Below are positions 8,216-17,434 of a stretch of DNA of 64,000 nucleotides, one piece after another. The notes beneath the pieces are model-generated. The model did no database searches and had not been told where the DNA came from. It was given only the letters and a program-made list of their open reading frames with translations. The position numbers were made by a program, and so were the translations under genes. This stretch comes from UBA10649 sp963842725 (GTDB lineage Bacteria; Actinomycetota; Actinomycetes; S36-B12), in assembly GCA_963842725.1 (NCBI GenBank), contig CAWJHN010000004.1, positions 806,001-870,000 on the forward strand, given 5' to 3'. The stretch's first letter is position 1; the number at the start of each line of letters is the position of its first letter.

Positions 8216-9715
8216 TACTTGGCGTCTTCTCCGAATCCGTTGAGTGGCAGGGGGAGTCCGGGCACGTCGTCCTTGCCGTTGATGACGTTCTTGGCGAGGT
8301 CGATCTTGTCGTTGATGTCGGCCTGGGCGAGCATGTTGATGCGCTGTGCCTGGGGGGAGCCGGCGCCGTGCATCGCCTCGACCATGGTCGTGACGGAGGT
8401 CATGTTCTCGATGTAGCGGCCGACCTCGATGCGCTCCATGACGTCGTAGTCGGGGTTGGCGGAGTAGTACTTGCGGACCCAAGGTGCGATCTCGGGATTG
8501 TCGAGGGAGTCCGTGCCGGGCATGGTGGCGATGAAGCCGCCGGCGAGGTCGTGGGACAGTCGGCCGATCTCGTAGACGTTGCGCGTGATGTTCTGCTTGA
8601 CCGTGTTGGCGCTGATCGGGTCGACCATCCACGAGCCGCAGGGCAGCTGGTAGCCCATCGCGGATGACGCCGATGGCCGAGGCGTAGGTGGTCTCGGTCA
8701 GGTGGACCATCTCGATGAGCTTGTCCTTGACGATGGCGTTCTTGTCGGTGCCGAGGATGCGGGTCATGAGTGCGGTGGCGCCGATCAGGACGTCGGCGTT
8801 GCCGCCCTTGCAGCCGCCGTAGTTGGCGCGGTGCCAGGTCGCGAAGTAGTTGACCATCGTGGCGCAGTGGCCGATCTCGCCGTTGAGGAAGACGCGCTCG
8901 TTCGGGACGAAGACGTCGTCGAACACGATCATCGCCTCGCCGCCGACGACACCGAAGCGGGTGTTGCCGATGTCGCAGCCCTTCTCGAGCTTGCGGGTGT
9001 CGTTGGACTGACGGCCGAACACGAACACCACGCCCGTCGGCGTCCGCCGGGACCGCGCAGGCGATCGCGTACGCCTCCTCGCCGGGCTGCATGCCCGTGC
9101 CCGGACAGGACGAGGATCTCGTGGGAGTTGATGCCGCCGGTGTTGTGGAGCTTCGCGCCGCGGATGACGACGCCGTCGGGGCGCTGCTCGACGACCCGCA
9201 CGTACTGGTCGGGGTCTGCCTGCTCGCCGGGCTTCTTGGCCCGGTGCCCCTTCGGATCGGTCATCGCGCCGGCCAGCATGAGGTCTTCCTCCTGGACGTA
9301 CGTCAGGTACTTCTTGAATCGCTCGTGGTAGTCGGTGCCGTTGGCCTCGTCGATCTCGTACGTCACCGCGTACATCGTGTTCAGCGCATCGAGGCCCACG
9401 CAGCGCTGGAAGCAGGTGCCGGTGGCCTGGCCGAGCAGGCGCAGCATCTGGATCTTCTTGACCAGGTCGTCGGGCCCCTGGTGGATGTGGGTGTAGCGGT
9501 GGATCTGCTTGCCCGTCAGGTGGCTGGTCGCCGTCATCAGGTCCTGATGCTCGGGCACGTGCGCGAGTTCGTACGTCTTCGCGACCGTGTTGATGTGAGG
9601 CGCGACGGACGGGATGGTCGACGACCGAGCCCTCCACGAGCTCGCCCCCGACGTAGGCGCGGATCTTCAGCGCGCGGAGGCTGTCCACGTACTGCTCGGG
9701 GGTCTTCAGGGTCAT
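8215..9715 (-). CDS. abfD: 4-hydroxybutyryl-CoA dehydratase / vinylacetyl-CoA isomerase-like flavoprotein, frameshifted
   Basis: ATG 9713-9715, about 500 residues. The similarity to AbfD is strong throughout: KTPEQYVDSLRALKIRAYVG, TGKQIHRYTHIHQGPDDLVK, MTDPKGHRAKKPGEQADPDQ, HGAGSPQAQRINMLAQ. The four known [4Fe-4S] ligands are all present: both Cys in CFQRCVGLDALN, and His and Cys in FATWHRANYGGCKGG. Shifts lie near 9615, 9110, 9050 and 8660. The family dehydrates 4-hydroxybutyryl-CoA to crotonyl-CoA by a radical mechanism with FAD and Fe-S; a different 4-hydroxyacyl-CoA is possible here. It follows the thiolase remnant and overlaps maoC. Confidence 0.8.
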
Positions 9716-9751
9716 GGGCGTTCTCCTTCGTCGGCAGCCGGTGTGGGTGGT

Positions 9752-10513
9752 TCAGATGCGTTCGAAGATGGCGGCCAGCGCCTGCCCGCCACCGATGCAC
9801 ATCGTCACCATGCCGGCCTGCAGGTCGTCGAGTCCGGAGGTCGTGCACGAGCTTGCCGTGAGGATCGCCCCGGTGGCCCCCACCGGATGACCGAACGCGA
9901 TGGCGCCGCCGTTCGGATTGACCTGTTCGTCGCTCATGCCGGTGGCCCGCATGACGGCGAGCACCTGGGCGGCGAATGCCTCGTTCAACTCGATGACGTC
10001 CAGATCCTCGATGGCCAAGTGGGTACGGTCGAGCAGGCGTTCCACGGCCAAGGTAGGGGCGAATCCCATCAGGGACGGCTCCAGGGCTGCGCGTGACCAG
10101 TCCACGAGGCGCGCGAGGGGTTCGCGACCCTGGGCGCTGGCGTCGTCCTCGCGCATCAGCACGACGGCCGCGGCACCGTCGTTGATTCCGGAGGCGTTCC
10201 CGGCCGTCACCGTGCCGTCCTTCGCGAACGCCGGGCGCAGGTTGGCCAAGGAGTCCAGATCGGTCTCGGGGCGCGGATGCTCGTCGTCGGCGATGGTGGT
10301 GATGGCGCCCTTGCGGCCGACGACGTTGACGGGCTGGAGCTGCGTGTCAAAGGCATGCCGGGCGACGGCGTCGGCGGCGCGCTGCTGGCTGGCGAAGGCC
10401 CAGGCATCCTGGTCCTCCCGCGACACTGCGTGCTCGCGAGCCACGTTCTCTGCCGTGACCCCCATGGGGGCGTTGCTCCAAGGGTCGGTGAGGACCGCCA
10501 AGGTGCCGTCCAC
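9752..10513 (-). pseudogene. thiolase (acetyl-CoA acyltransferase), N-terminal third missing
   Basis: The frame opens with VDGTLAVLTDPWSNAPMGVT and continues to the thiolase C-terminus: GNASGINDGAAAVVLMRED, VIELNEAFAAQVLA, NPNGGAIAFGHPVGATGA with the catalytic His, and CIGGGQALAAIFERI. It lacks about 125 N-terminal residues, including the acyl-accepting Cys near position 90. One more oddity is CTTSG where CxxxG-type loops usually follow. The fragment's 5' end meets the prematurely ended TetR gene. As written it cannot be a complete thiolase. Confidence 0.7.
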
Positions 10514-10523
10514 CAGTGTTCGG

Positions 10524-10949
10524 TTATGTGTCCCGCTTCAGCTTGATGGTCACCTGCTGCGCCTTGGGAAGTTCACGGTAGTGCTCGAAGAACACGCGTA
10601 CGTGACCACGATGGGTCTCCATCAGTTCGAGAATGTCTGCGATCACCTCGAGCAGTTGCTGCTCGGGTCCGAGGCCCACGGCGATCCGCTGCTGGTGTCG
10701 GTCGATGAGCAGGTCGATGAACTCACCGTGGATGTCGAACAGAATCTCGTCTTTGCTTGGGAAGTAGTGGTAAAGGGTGGGCTTGGCTACGCCGACCGCA
10801 CGGGCGATGTCCTCCATGGTCGTGTTCGAGTAGCCCGCCTCGTCGAATAGCTCGGCCGCGGTGAGCACGATCTCAGCCTTGCGCTCCTCCGCGGTCAGCA
10901 GGCGTCGGGCCTGTCGCGTCGTGAGAGGCGGTGCCTCGCCTTCTCCCAT
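10524..10949 (-). pseudogene. TetR-family regulator, C-terminal end missing
   Basis: ATG 10947-10949 has GGAGGAG upstream. The 141 residues include a typical TetR helix-turn-helix (MEDIARAVGVAKPTLYHYF, ~residues 40-60) and the start of the ligand domain (ILELMETHRGHVRVFFEHYR). TetR proteins of this kind run ~200 residues; here the frame stops after IKLKRDT, where the thiolase remnant begins. It is transcribed away from the promoter/operator at 11220-11273, the usual place for a TetR target. If the truncation is an assembly fault, this is the likely repressor of the CCGAC-N6-GTCGG regulon. Confidence 0.7.
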
Positions 10950-11219
10950 GGACTTGCTCCTCCACTCCTTGTGGATGGCCTCGGCAAACGTGTCGACCAG
11001 TCCCGCGAAATTCGTGCCCCTGCCCACTTCAGAACTGAACTGGTCGGTTGGTTCCTGTGTGAACCTCAGCAGGCCTCGAAACCTGCTGTACCGAATGGTC
11101 ACCCCCCAGCACGACCCGAGAGTAGCCGAGAACGCCCCCCTGGGTAAAGAAGTTTCACCCTGTGTATCCGGTTCAGGTATCGAGTTGGTCACGGTCGTGA
11201 CCGAGGACACAGAAACCCC

Positions 11220-11273
11220 TTGACCGCGGTCGAGGAACGCTCTATCTTCGCCATCTACCGACCGACGAGTCGG
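11220..11273 (+). promoter_or_regulatory. promoter with TetR-type operator, cluster A
   Basis: TTGACC (11220-11225), 17-bp spacer, TATCTT (11243-11248), then the inverted repeat CCGAC-CGACGA-GTCGG at 11258-11273 just past the expected transcription start. The same layout recurs at 29885-29937 and 32395-32454. It lies in the ~355-base gap between the divergent TetR gene and the first cluster A gene; the rest of the gap shows nothing else. Confidence 0.65.
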
Positions 11274-11304
11274 GTGGAAGCCACACCAGGATGGGAGAGC
11301 GGCG

Positions 11305-11924
11305 GTGAAGACGGCGACCCTAGGCACGGTGGCGCTGCAGAGCACAGCTGGCCGCGGGTTGCTCCTCGACACCGCGTGCGGAACCTGCGCGCTCTGCCTC
11401 GACGGATACCCGGTGTGGTGTCGCAACCGCTCCACCAGGCTGTGACGCGACTGCAGTGGTCGATGGACGCTCAGGCGGACGCGGTTCTGACCATGTTGGG
11501 ATGTGTCGCCGCCTTCGCGCGGGCCGACGTTCCCACGGACCACTCGGTTCTGGTTCTGGGCGATGAGTCCTGCGCACCGCTCGCCCGCATGATCGAGCGA
11601 GTCCACATCGGGGCGGTGTTCTTGGCAGAGGATCCTCGTGATCCTCAGGTCACGCACCAGCTCGCCTCGAACCGCCCCACCGGGCGAGCCGATGCGGTCG
11701 TGACGACGACGCGGGTGCGCGCTGCGGTCAAGGCCGTGCGTCGCGGGGGCCGCGTCTGCGCTGCGGCGTCGGATGACATCGCGTTCGAGATGCCGTCCAT
11801 CACGGAGGTGGTTCAGCGCGAGGTCGCGATCGTCGGGGCAGCCGACGTGGTCGGCGCTGCACTGGCGATCGGCTCCGACGCACTGTCTGACCTGTTCACG
11901 CTCGCGGGCAACACGCCCTCCTGA
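11305..11924 (+). CDS. MDR-like protein lacking the catalytic domain (structural-zinc loop plus degenerate Rossmann part), frameshifted
   Basis: GTG 11305 follows GGGAGAG. The first ~46 residues hold the exact structural-zinc pattern of medium-chain dehydrogenases (CGTCALCLDGYPVWC) with no catalytic zinc domain before it. After a shift near 11443 it continues as a Rossmann-like segment: DAVLTMLGCVAAFARAD, VLVLGDESCAPLARMI, AAVKAVRRGGRVCAAASD, ITEVVQREVAIVGAADV. The usual GxGxxG is not evident. It is a paralogue of 30710-31373. It is the first gene behind the cluster A promoter and lies next to genes for true MDR and SDR enzymes; a non-catalytic partner or sensor is conceivable. Function unknown. 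Confidence 0.6.
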
Positions 11925-11977
11925 ACTTCTGCATGACGGCAACCGCCCCGACCGGGGCATCAGCGAAAGGTGATGAG

Positions 11978-12991
11978 ATGGGTCGCACGCCAGATGGCAC
12001 CTGGTCCGAGGAGTGGACTCCGCCGACCTACACGATCGATCGCAACGGCAAGATCGTCGGCTACGTCAATGATCGTCAGCCGAACAACTGGAATCGGTGG
12101 GGCGAGCTCGACGAGAAGGGCACGACGAACCTCCTGACGCCGGACAAGGTCGCGGCTGCTGCGTCGCTGATCAAGACCGGACAGGTCATCAGCTGCGCCA
12201 TTCCTCTCGACAGCAAGGGTCCGGTCCACCCGACACGTACCGGCATCGTGCACATGTACGGCTACACGGGCACCGACTTCATCTCCGGCTCGGTGATGGG
12301 TCAGCAGTACCCCGGCTTCCAGGGCACGGATGACTACATCTTCATGCCGCTCCAAGGCAGCACCCAGTGGGATGGGATGGCGCACTTCTTCTACAAGGAC
12401 ACGATGTACAACGGCTTCTGGATCGGCAACGTCGAGTCCTACGCCGGGGCACGTCGTGGCTCGATCCACAACCAGAAGGACACACTCGTCGGTCGCGGCG
12501 TGCTGCTCGACATCCCGCGTCTGAAGGGGGTCGATCGCCTGCAGCCCGGATACGCCATCACTCCCGACGACCTGGATGCCGCCGCAGAGGCCGAGGGTGT
12601 CGAGGTTCGCGAGGGCGACATCCTCATCGTGCGCACAGGGCACATCCCCTTCTACTACTCGTTGACCGACAAGATGTCGTTCTGGGACGGCCGGGCACCG
12701 GGCATCGGGCGAGCCTGCGTCCAGTGGCTCGCTGACAAGGACGTGGCCGCATTGGCGATGGACAACATCGCAGTCGAGGTCGAGCCCTTCGAGGAGCCCT
12801 TTGATCACGTGTACCCACTGCACTCGATGCTCATTCGGGACTTGGGCCTGACGCTCGGTGAGGTGTGGTGGCTCGAGGACCTGGCGGACGCGTGCGCGGC
12901 CGAGGGTCGGTACGAGTTCTTCATCTCTGCACCACCACTGAATGTCACCAACGCCTCGGGTTCACCCACGAACCCTGTCGCGGTCCTCTAG
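11978..12991 (+). CDS. cyclase-family (kynurenine-formamidase-like) metal hydrolase
   Basis: ATG 11978 follows GAAAGG. Intact, 337 residues, no signal peptide. It belongs to the cyclase superfamily (PF04199): NRWGELDEKGTTNLLTPDKV near the N-terminus, the modified metal motif GSTQWDGMAHFFY in place of HxGTHxDxxxH, RGVLLDIPRLKGV, and LHSMLIRDLGLTLGE with WWLEDLADAC near the end. Such enzymes hydrolyse amides, lactones or cyclic diketones. A second, damaged copy occurs at 40278-41238, also beside a CoA ligase gene. A hairpin follows the stop. Its likely role is a ring-opening or ester/amide hydrolysis early in the pathway (inference). Confidence 0.8.
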   Translation: MGRTPDGTWSEEWTPPTYTIDRNGKIVGYVNDRQPNNWNRWGELDEKGTTNLLTPDKVAAAASLIKTGQVISCAIPLDSKGPVHPTRTGIVHMYGYTGTDFISGSVMGQQYPGFQGTDDYIFMPLQGSTQWDGMAHFFYKDTMYNGFWIGNVESYAGARRGSIHNQKDTLVGRGVLLDIPRLKGVDRLQPGYAITPDDLDAAAEAEGVEVREGDILIVRTGHIPFYYSLTDKMSFWDGRAPGIGRACVQWLADKDVAALAMDNIAVEVEPFEEPFDHVYPLHSMLIRDLGLTLGEVWWLEDLADACAAEGRYEFFISAPPLNVTNASGSPTNPVAVL

Positions 12992-13003
12992 CGGTCGTTC
13001 CTC

Positions 13004-13043
13004 GCTGTCCGCCGGGCGATCGACGAATCGCCCGGCGGACAGC
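13004..13043 (+). terminator. 17-bp-stem hairpin after the cyclase-family gene
   Basis: Bases 13004-13020 and 13027-13043 are perfect reverse complements around the loop CGACGA, 12 bases after the stop codon. There is no T run, so it is either a factor-assisted terminator or an mRNA-stabilising 3' hairpin separating the first two genes of cluster A from the rest. Confidence 0.65.
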
Positions 13044-13065
13044 GGACCGCCTCCACGTCCTGAGA

Positions 13066-14664
13066 ATGGAGATCGAGTTGAGCAGCACTGAAACCCTTGC
13101 TCGCGAGCTTCAGCGCAGCCGTCGGATGGTTCTCGGCGAGATGCTGGCCCGCAATGCCCGGCAGTACCCGGAGAAGACTGCTCTGGTCTTCGAGGGCGGG
13201 TCACTGACGTTCGGCGAGCTCAACTCTCGCGTCAACAGGCTCGCCGGGGCGCTGGCCCGACGCGGTGTCACCAGCGGGTCCAAGGTCGCCGTCCTGATGT
13301 TCAACAAGCTGGAGGTGATCGAGTCCTACTTCGCCTGCCAGAAGCTGGGCGCCACCCCGGTGCCCGTGAACTTCCGGCTCGCCCGCCCCGAGGTCGAGTT
13401 CATCCTCGCCAATTCCGAGTCGGTCGGGATCCTGGTCGACGCCGACCTTGAGGCGCTCGCGGTCGAGTCGGCCTCGACGATCCCGGGCGTGACCTTCGTG
13501 CTCTCGCTCGCCGGCGACGGTGAATCGGTCGACGGCTACGAAACGGCGCTGTCGTCGGAAGCCGATGTCGAGCCCGACGTCGTTGTCGACGACGAAGACC
13601 TCGCCTTCCTCATGTACACGTCGGGCACCACCGGTCGCCCTAAGGGCGCGATGCTCACGCATCAGAACCTCATGTCCAACACGATCAACTGGACCATCGA
13701 GATGGAGGCCGGTCACGACGACGTGTGGCTGTCCGGGCTGCCGCTCTTCCATATCGGCGGCATCAACGGAGTGCTGCCCTTCATCTTCACTGGCGGCACG
13801 AGCATCCTGACGCCGTCGACGAACTTCGACGCTGCCGACTCCCTGAAGAAGATCGGCCAGTACGAGGTGACGATGTGCTACTTCGTCCCGACCCAGTGGC
13901 TGGAGATCTGCTCGCTGCCGGAGGTCTCGGACGTCGACACCAGTCGACTGCGGAAGGCTCTGTGGGGAGCCTCGCAGGCGCCCAAGAGCACGCTCGAGCT
14001 CTTGGTCTCGACCTTCCCGTCGGTGGGCATCGTCAACGCATTCGGGCAGACGGAGATGTCTTCGAACACGTGCTTCCTCAAGCCCGCCGATGCCATCCGG
14101 AAGATGGGCTCTGTCGGGCGAGCGGCGGTCAACGTCGAGGCCCGCATCGTCGACGACGAGATGAACGACGTCGCGTCAGGCGAGATCGGCGAGATCGTCT
14201 ACCGCGGCCTGACCGTCATGAAGGGCTACTACAACAACCCCGAGGCCACCGCCGAGGCGTTCGCCGGTGGCTGGTTCCACAGCGGAGATCTCGTCCGCGC
14301 AGACGAGGACGGCTTCATCACCGTCGTCGACCGCAAGAAGGACATGATCATCAGCGGGGGTGAGAACATCTACCCCGTCGAGGTCGAGAGGGTGCTCGAG
14401 CAACACCCCGGAGTCGCCGAGGTCACCGTCATCGGAGTCCCGCATCCGCGGTGGGTCGAGACGCCCGTGGCGGTCGTGGTTCCGCGCGGGGATGCTCCCT
14501 CGGAAGACGAACTGATCGCCTTCGCCAAGGACCGCATGGCCTCGTACAAGAAGCCCAGCGGAGTGGTGTTCGTCGACGCGCTCCCGCGAAACGCCGCGGG
14601 AAAGATCCTGCGCCGCGAACTTCGCGATCAGTACGTCGACCTCTTCGGGGGCGGTGGGCAGTGA
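13066..14664 (+). CDS. AMP-forming acyl-CoA ligase
   Basis: About 532 residues, intact. ATG 13066 has no good ribosome-binding site; TTG 13078, with GGAG 6 bases upstream, is a strong alternative start. ANL-superfamily motifs are in order: P-loop YTSGTTGRPKGAMLTHQN, then FGQTEMSSN, GWFHSGDLVRADEDG, RKKDMIISGGENIYPVEVE and the catalytic-Lys end PRNAAGKILRREL. It makes an acyl-CoA from a carboxylic acid, ATP and CoA. The stop overlaps the GTG of the next ligase gene (GTGA). Substrate cannot be told; context suggests the acid released in this catabolic cluster. Confidence 0.9.
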   Translation: MEIELSSTETLARELQRSRRMVLGEMLARNARQYPEKTALVFEGGSLTFGELNSRVNRLAGALARRGVTSGSKVAVLMFNKLEVIESYFACQKLGATPVPVNFRLARPEVEFILANSESVGILVDADLEALAVESASTIPGVTFVLSLAGDGESVDGYETALSSEADVEPDVVVDDEDLAFLMYTSGTTGRPKGAMLTHQNLMSNTINWTIEMEAGHDDVWLSGLPLFHIGGINGVLPFIFTGGTSILTPSTNFDAADSLKKIGQYEVTMCYFVPTQWLEICSLPEVSDVDTSRLRKALWGASQAPKSTLELLVSTFPSVGIVNAFGQTEMSSNTCFLKPADAIRKMGSVGRAAVNVEARIVDDEMNDVASGEIGEIVYRGLTVMKGYYNNPEATAEAFAGGWFHSGDLVRADEDGFITVVDRKKDMIISGGENIYPVEVERVLEQHPGVAEVTVIGVPHPRWVETPVAVVVPRGDAPSEDELIAFAKDRMASYKKPSGVVFVDALPRNAAGKILRRELRDQYVDLFGGGGQ

Positions 14665-16245
14665 CCCATACCGCCTCGATGCCGACCGCGACGCGTGACG
14701 CGTCCGGTCTGCTGCGCTATGACGTCGAGACAGCAGCGGACCTTCGCGCAGTCTCGACGCGACCGTCGCGTGCTGCCCGACCTCCGTCGCGGCCATCGAC
14801 GATCACGGCACGATCACCTACGAGGGGCTTCGCTTCGAGGTGACCTCGCTGGCTGGCAAGCTGGCTGCGCGCGGGATCACGGCAGGTGACCGTGTAGCAC
14901 TGCTCGGCGGGAACAGCATCGCGTTCACGGCAGCGTGCTGGGCAGTCTGGGATCTGGGTGCCATCCTCGTCCCGCTGAACTTCCGGCTCACCGCTGCCGA
15001 CCTCGCGGCGCAGGTGACCGACTCTGGACCCTCGCTCCTTCTCATCGGCGGCACCCGGCGCGATCTCGGCGCTACCGTCGTCGCCCTCACCGGCGTGGAC
15101 GCGGTCTTCCAGGAGGCAGGACGCCCGTTCCTAGCCGAGGATCCAGAAGCGTCCTACACGCCGGCGCCGCTGACCGGCGACTCGCCGCTGGCCATCCTCT
15201 ACACGTCGGGGACCACCGGCCGTCCGAAGGGGGTGGTGGTCAGTCACGCGAATGCGCTGCAGAACAGCATCACGTGCATCGAGGTCATCGGTCGTCGCCC
15301 GGAGGATATTGAGCTGATCGTCGCGCCTCAGTTCAACGTGACGGGCCTGTGCTCGGCCACCATTCCGGTCGTTCGCAGTGGCATGTGCATGGTATTGATG
15401 GACGCCTTCGATGCCGAGCGCGGCGTCGCAGCCATCCGCGAGCACGGGGTCACCTCGGTCGTCGGAGCCCCAACTCTCTGGTGGCGACTGCTCGACGCTG
15501 CGGGAGACGAGGGCCTCCCGACTCTGCGACTCGCGCTCTACGGCGGCGCACCGATGCCGCGAGCGCTGCTCGACAGCATGCGTTCCGCGCTTCCCAACGC
15601 GGCGTTCGGCAACGGGTACGGCATGACCGAGACGTGCTCGATGGTCTGCTACGTCGGCGATGAGGACGCCGTCGAGCGGTCCGAGAGCGTCGGGCGACCG
15701 TTGCCCGTCACCGACCTGCGGATCCTCGATCCCGAGAGTGATCAGGAGACCCCCGACGGAGAGGTTGGCGAGGTCACGGTCCGCGGACCCCAGGTCGCCA
15801 TCGGTTACTGGACCTCCAGGGCATCAGGCCGCTCGTCGACGCCGAAGGGTGGCTGCGCACGGGTGATGGCGCCCGTCTCGTCGACGGCTTCGTGGTCCTC
15901 GCTGATCGCCTCAAGGACGTCATCAAGCGTGCCGGGGAGTCGGTCTTCTCGATCGAGGTCGAGGAGATCCTGTACCAGCATCCCGCCGTGCTCGAGGCGA
16001 GCGTCACCGGAGTGCCTGATCCCACCCTGGGGGAGCGGGTGCTCGCCGTCGTCGTCCTCAAGCCCGGGTTCGACGCCGATCCTGAGGCTCTTCGGGATCA
16101 CTGCCGCGCCAGTCTGGCCGGCTTCAAGGTTCCCTCGTTCGTCGTCTTCCGAGATGAGCTGCCGCGCAATGCGGGGGGCAAGGTCATCAAGGCAACGCTG
16201 AAGGAGGAGTTTGCCGCTCGACACGTCGAGTCCGGCTCGCAGTAA
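14661..16245 (+). CDS. second AMP-forming acyl-CoA ligase, frameshifted
   Basis: GTG 14661 overlaps the stop of the previous ligase. Motifs are in order: FRLTAADLAAQVTDSGPSLL, P-loop ILYTSGTTGRPKGVVVSHAN, GNGYGMTETCSMVCY, then after a shift near 15820 EGWLRTGDGARLVDG, DRLKDVIKRAGESVFSIEVE and PRNAGGKVIKATLKEEF. An earlier shift lies near 14780. About 527 residues once corrected. It is a clear paralogue in function of the preceding gene but distinct in sequence; two tandem ligases suggest two different acid intermediates. A solute-binding protein gene follows after 70 bases. Confidence 0.8.
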
Positions 16246-16316
16246 CCGCCTGGCAGGGCGGCTCCACACCCACCACGACGGAGCCACATCGGCGATGTCA
16301 ACAAAGGAGCAAGAAC

Positions 16317-17423
16317 ATGATGACAGGCAGGACTCGTCTTGCTGGTGCGGCGTTTGCGGCCGTCACGGCAATTGTGGCGCTCAGCGCCTGTACTAGCAGC
16401 ACCACCTCCGACGCGTCGACCTCGGCTGCGGCTGCAGCCTCCGCGGCGAGCTCGGCAGAGGCATCGGCGGACAGTGGCGCGGCATCGGCCGCTGGTTCGC
16501 CTGCTGCGGACGGCCAGGCAGGTGCTGGCAAGCAGCTCGGCTTCGTCGCCGTGAACCTGAACTCCCCTAGTGTCACCCGCATCAAGGATGCCTTCCAGAA
16601 GGCCGCCGAGGCGCAGGGCTACACCGTGGAGGTGTTTGACGGTCAGGGCGACCAGAACGCAACGAACAACGCGGCGCTGAACTTCATCCAGCGCGGCTTC
16701 GCGGCCATCATCAACGATGCCTCGCCCAACGAGCAGATGACGGCCGTCGCCGACGCTGCCGAGGAGGCGGGCATCCCGTTCGTCTCGATCTACGGCGGCG
16801 CCCCCAATGGCGCGATCGACGCTGAGGTCGGCACCAACGAGTTCATCAACTCGTCCCTGATCACTCAGGAGATGGTGAACATGCTGAACGGCAAGGGTCG
16901 CGTCGTCCAGCTGAATTGGAACACCCTGGCCGCACTCGCCGACCGCACCGCAGCGTTCGACGCGGTCATGGGCCAGAGCAAGGGTGTCGAGGTCGTCAAG
17001 AAGATCGAGGTCAAGGTCCCCGGTCAGGTTGACGACGTCTACGCACAGCTGACCAACCTGTTCGCGTCCGACAAGAACATCGACGCGGTCTGGATCGGTT
17101 GGGACGAACTCGCACCGCCGGCCGTTCGCGCCATTCAGGAGGCTGGCCTCCAGGACAAGACCTTCGTGGTGGGCTTCGACGGCAACCCGTTCGCATGGGA
17201 CCTGATCCGCAGTGGCTCGCCTTACAAGATGGAGCCGGCGAACCCGTTCGAGCCGATGGGCGAGAAGGCCGTCTCGACGGTCACCAAGCTCATCAACGGT
17301 GAGACGCTTCCCACGAAGACGATCTACATGAAGCCGTGTCTCATCAACGCCGAGACCGTCCCCGCCGAAGGTGAGTTCCCCGACTGGGAGAACTGCGCGT
17401 TCTTCCCGGGCGAGATTGGCTGA
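16317..17423 (+). CDS. sugar-type ABC transporter solute-binding lipoprotein
   Basis: ATG 16317, with AAAGGAG 8 bases upstream. 368 residues. A signal peptide ends in the lipobox LSAC, followed by a long Ala/Ser linker, then a type-1 periplasmic-binding fold: KQLGFVAVNLNSPSVTRIKD, GDQNATNNAALNFIQRGF, AAIINDASPNEQMTAVADAA, VWIGWDELAPPAVRAI. This is the rhizopine/ribose/autoinducer-2 family that binds sugars, polyols and related compounds. ATPase and permease genes follow. It is the ligand-selecting part of the cluster A importer; a small polar, hydroxylated substrate is the family expectation. Confidence 0.9.
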   Translation: MMTGRTRLAGAAFAAVTAIVALSACTSSTTSDASTSAAAAASAASSAEASADSGAASAAGSPAADGQAGAGKQLGFVAVNLNSPSVTRIKDAFQKAAEAQGYTVEVFDGQGDQNATNNAALNFIQRGFAAIINDASPNEQMTAVADAAEEAGIPFVSIYGGAPNGAIDAEVGTNEFINSSLITQEMVNMLNGKGRVVQLNWNTLAALADRTAAFDAVMGQSKGVEVVKKIEVKVPGQVDDVYAQLTNLFASDKNIDAVWIGWDELAPPAVRAIQEAGLQDKTFVVGFDGNPFAWDLIRSGSPYKMEPANPFEPMGEKAVSTVTKLINGETLPTKTIYMKPCLINAETVPAEGEFPDWENCAFFPGEIG

Positions 17424-17434
17424 GGTCGGAGTCG

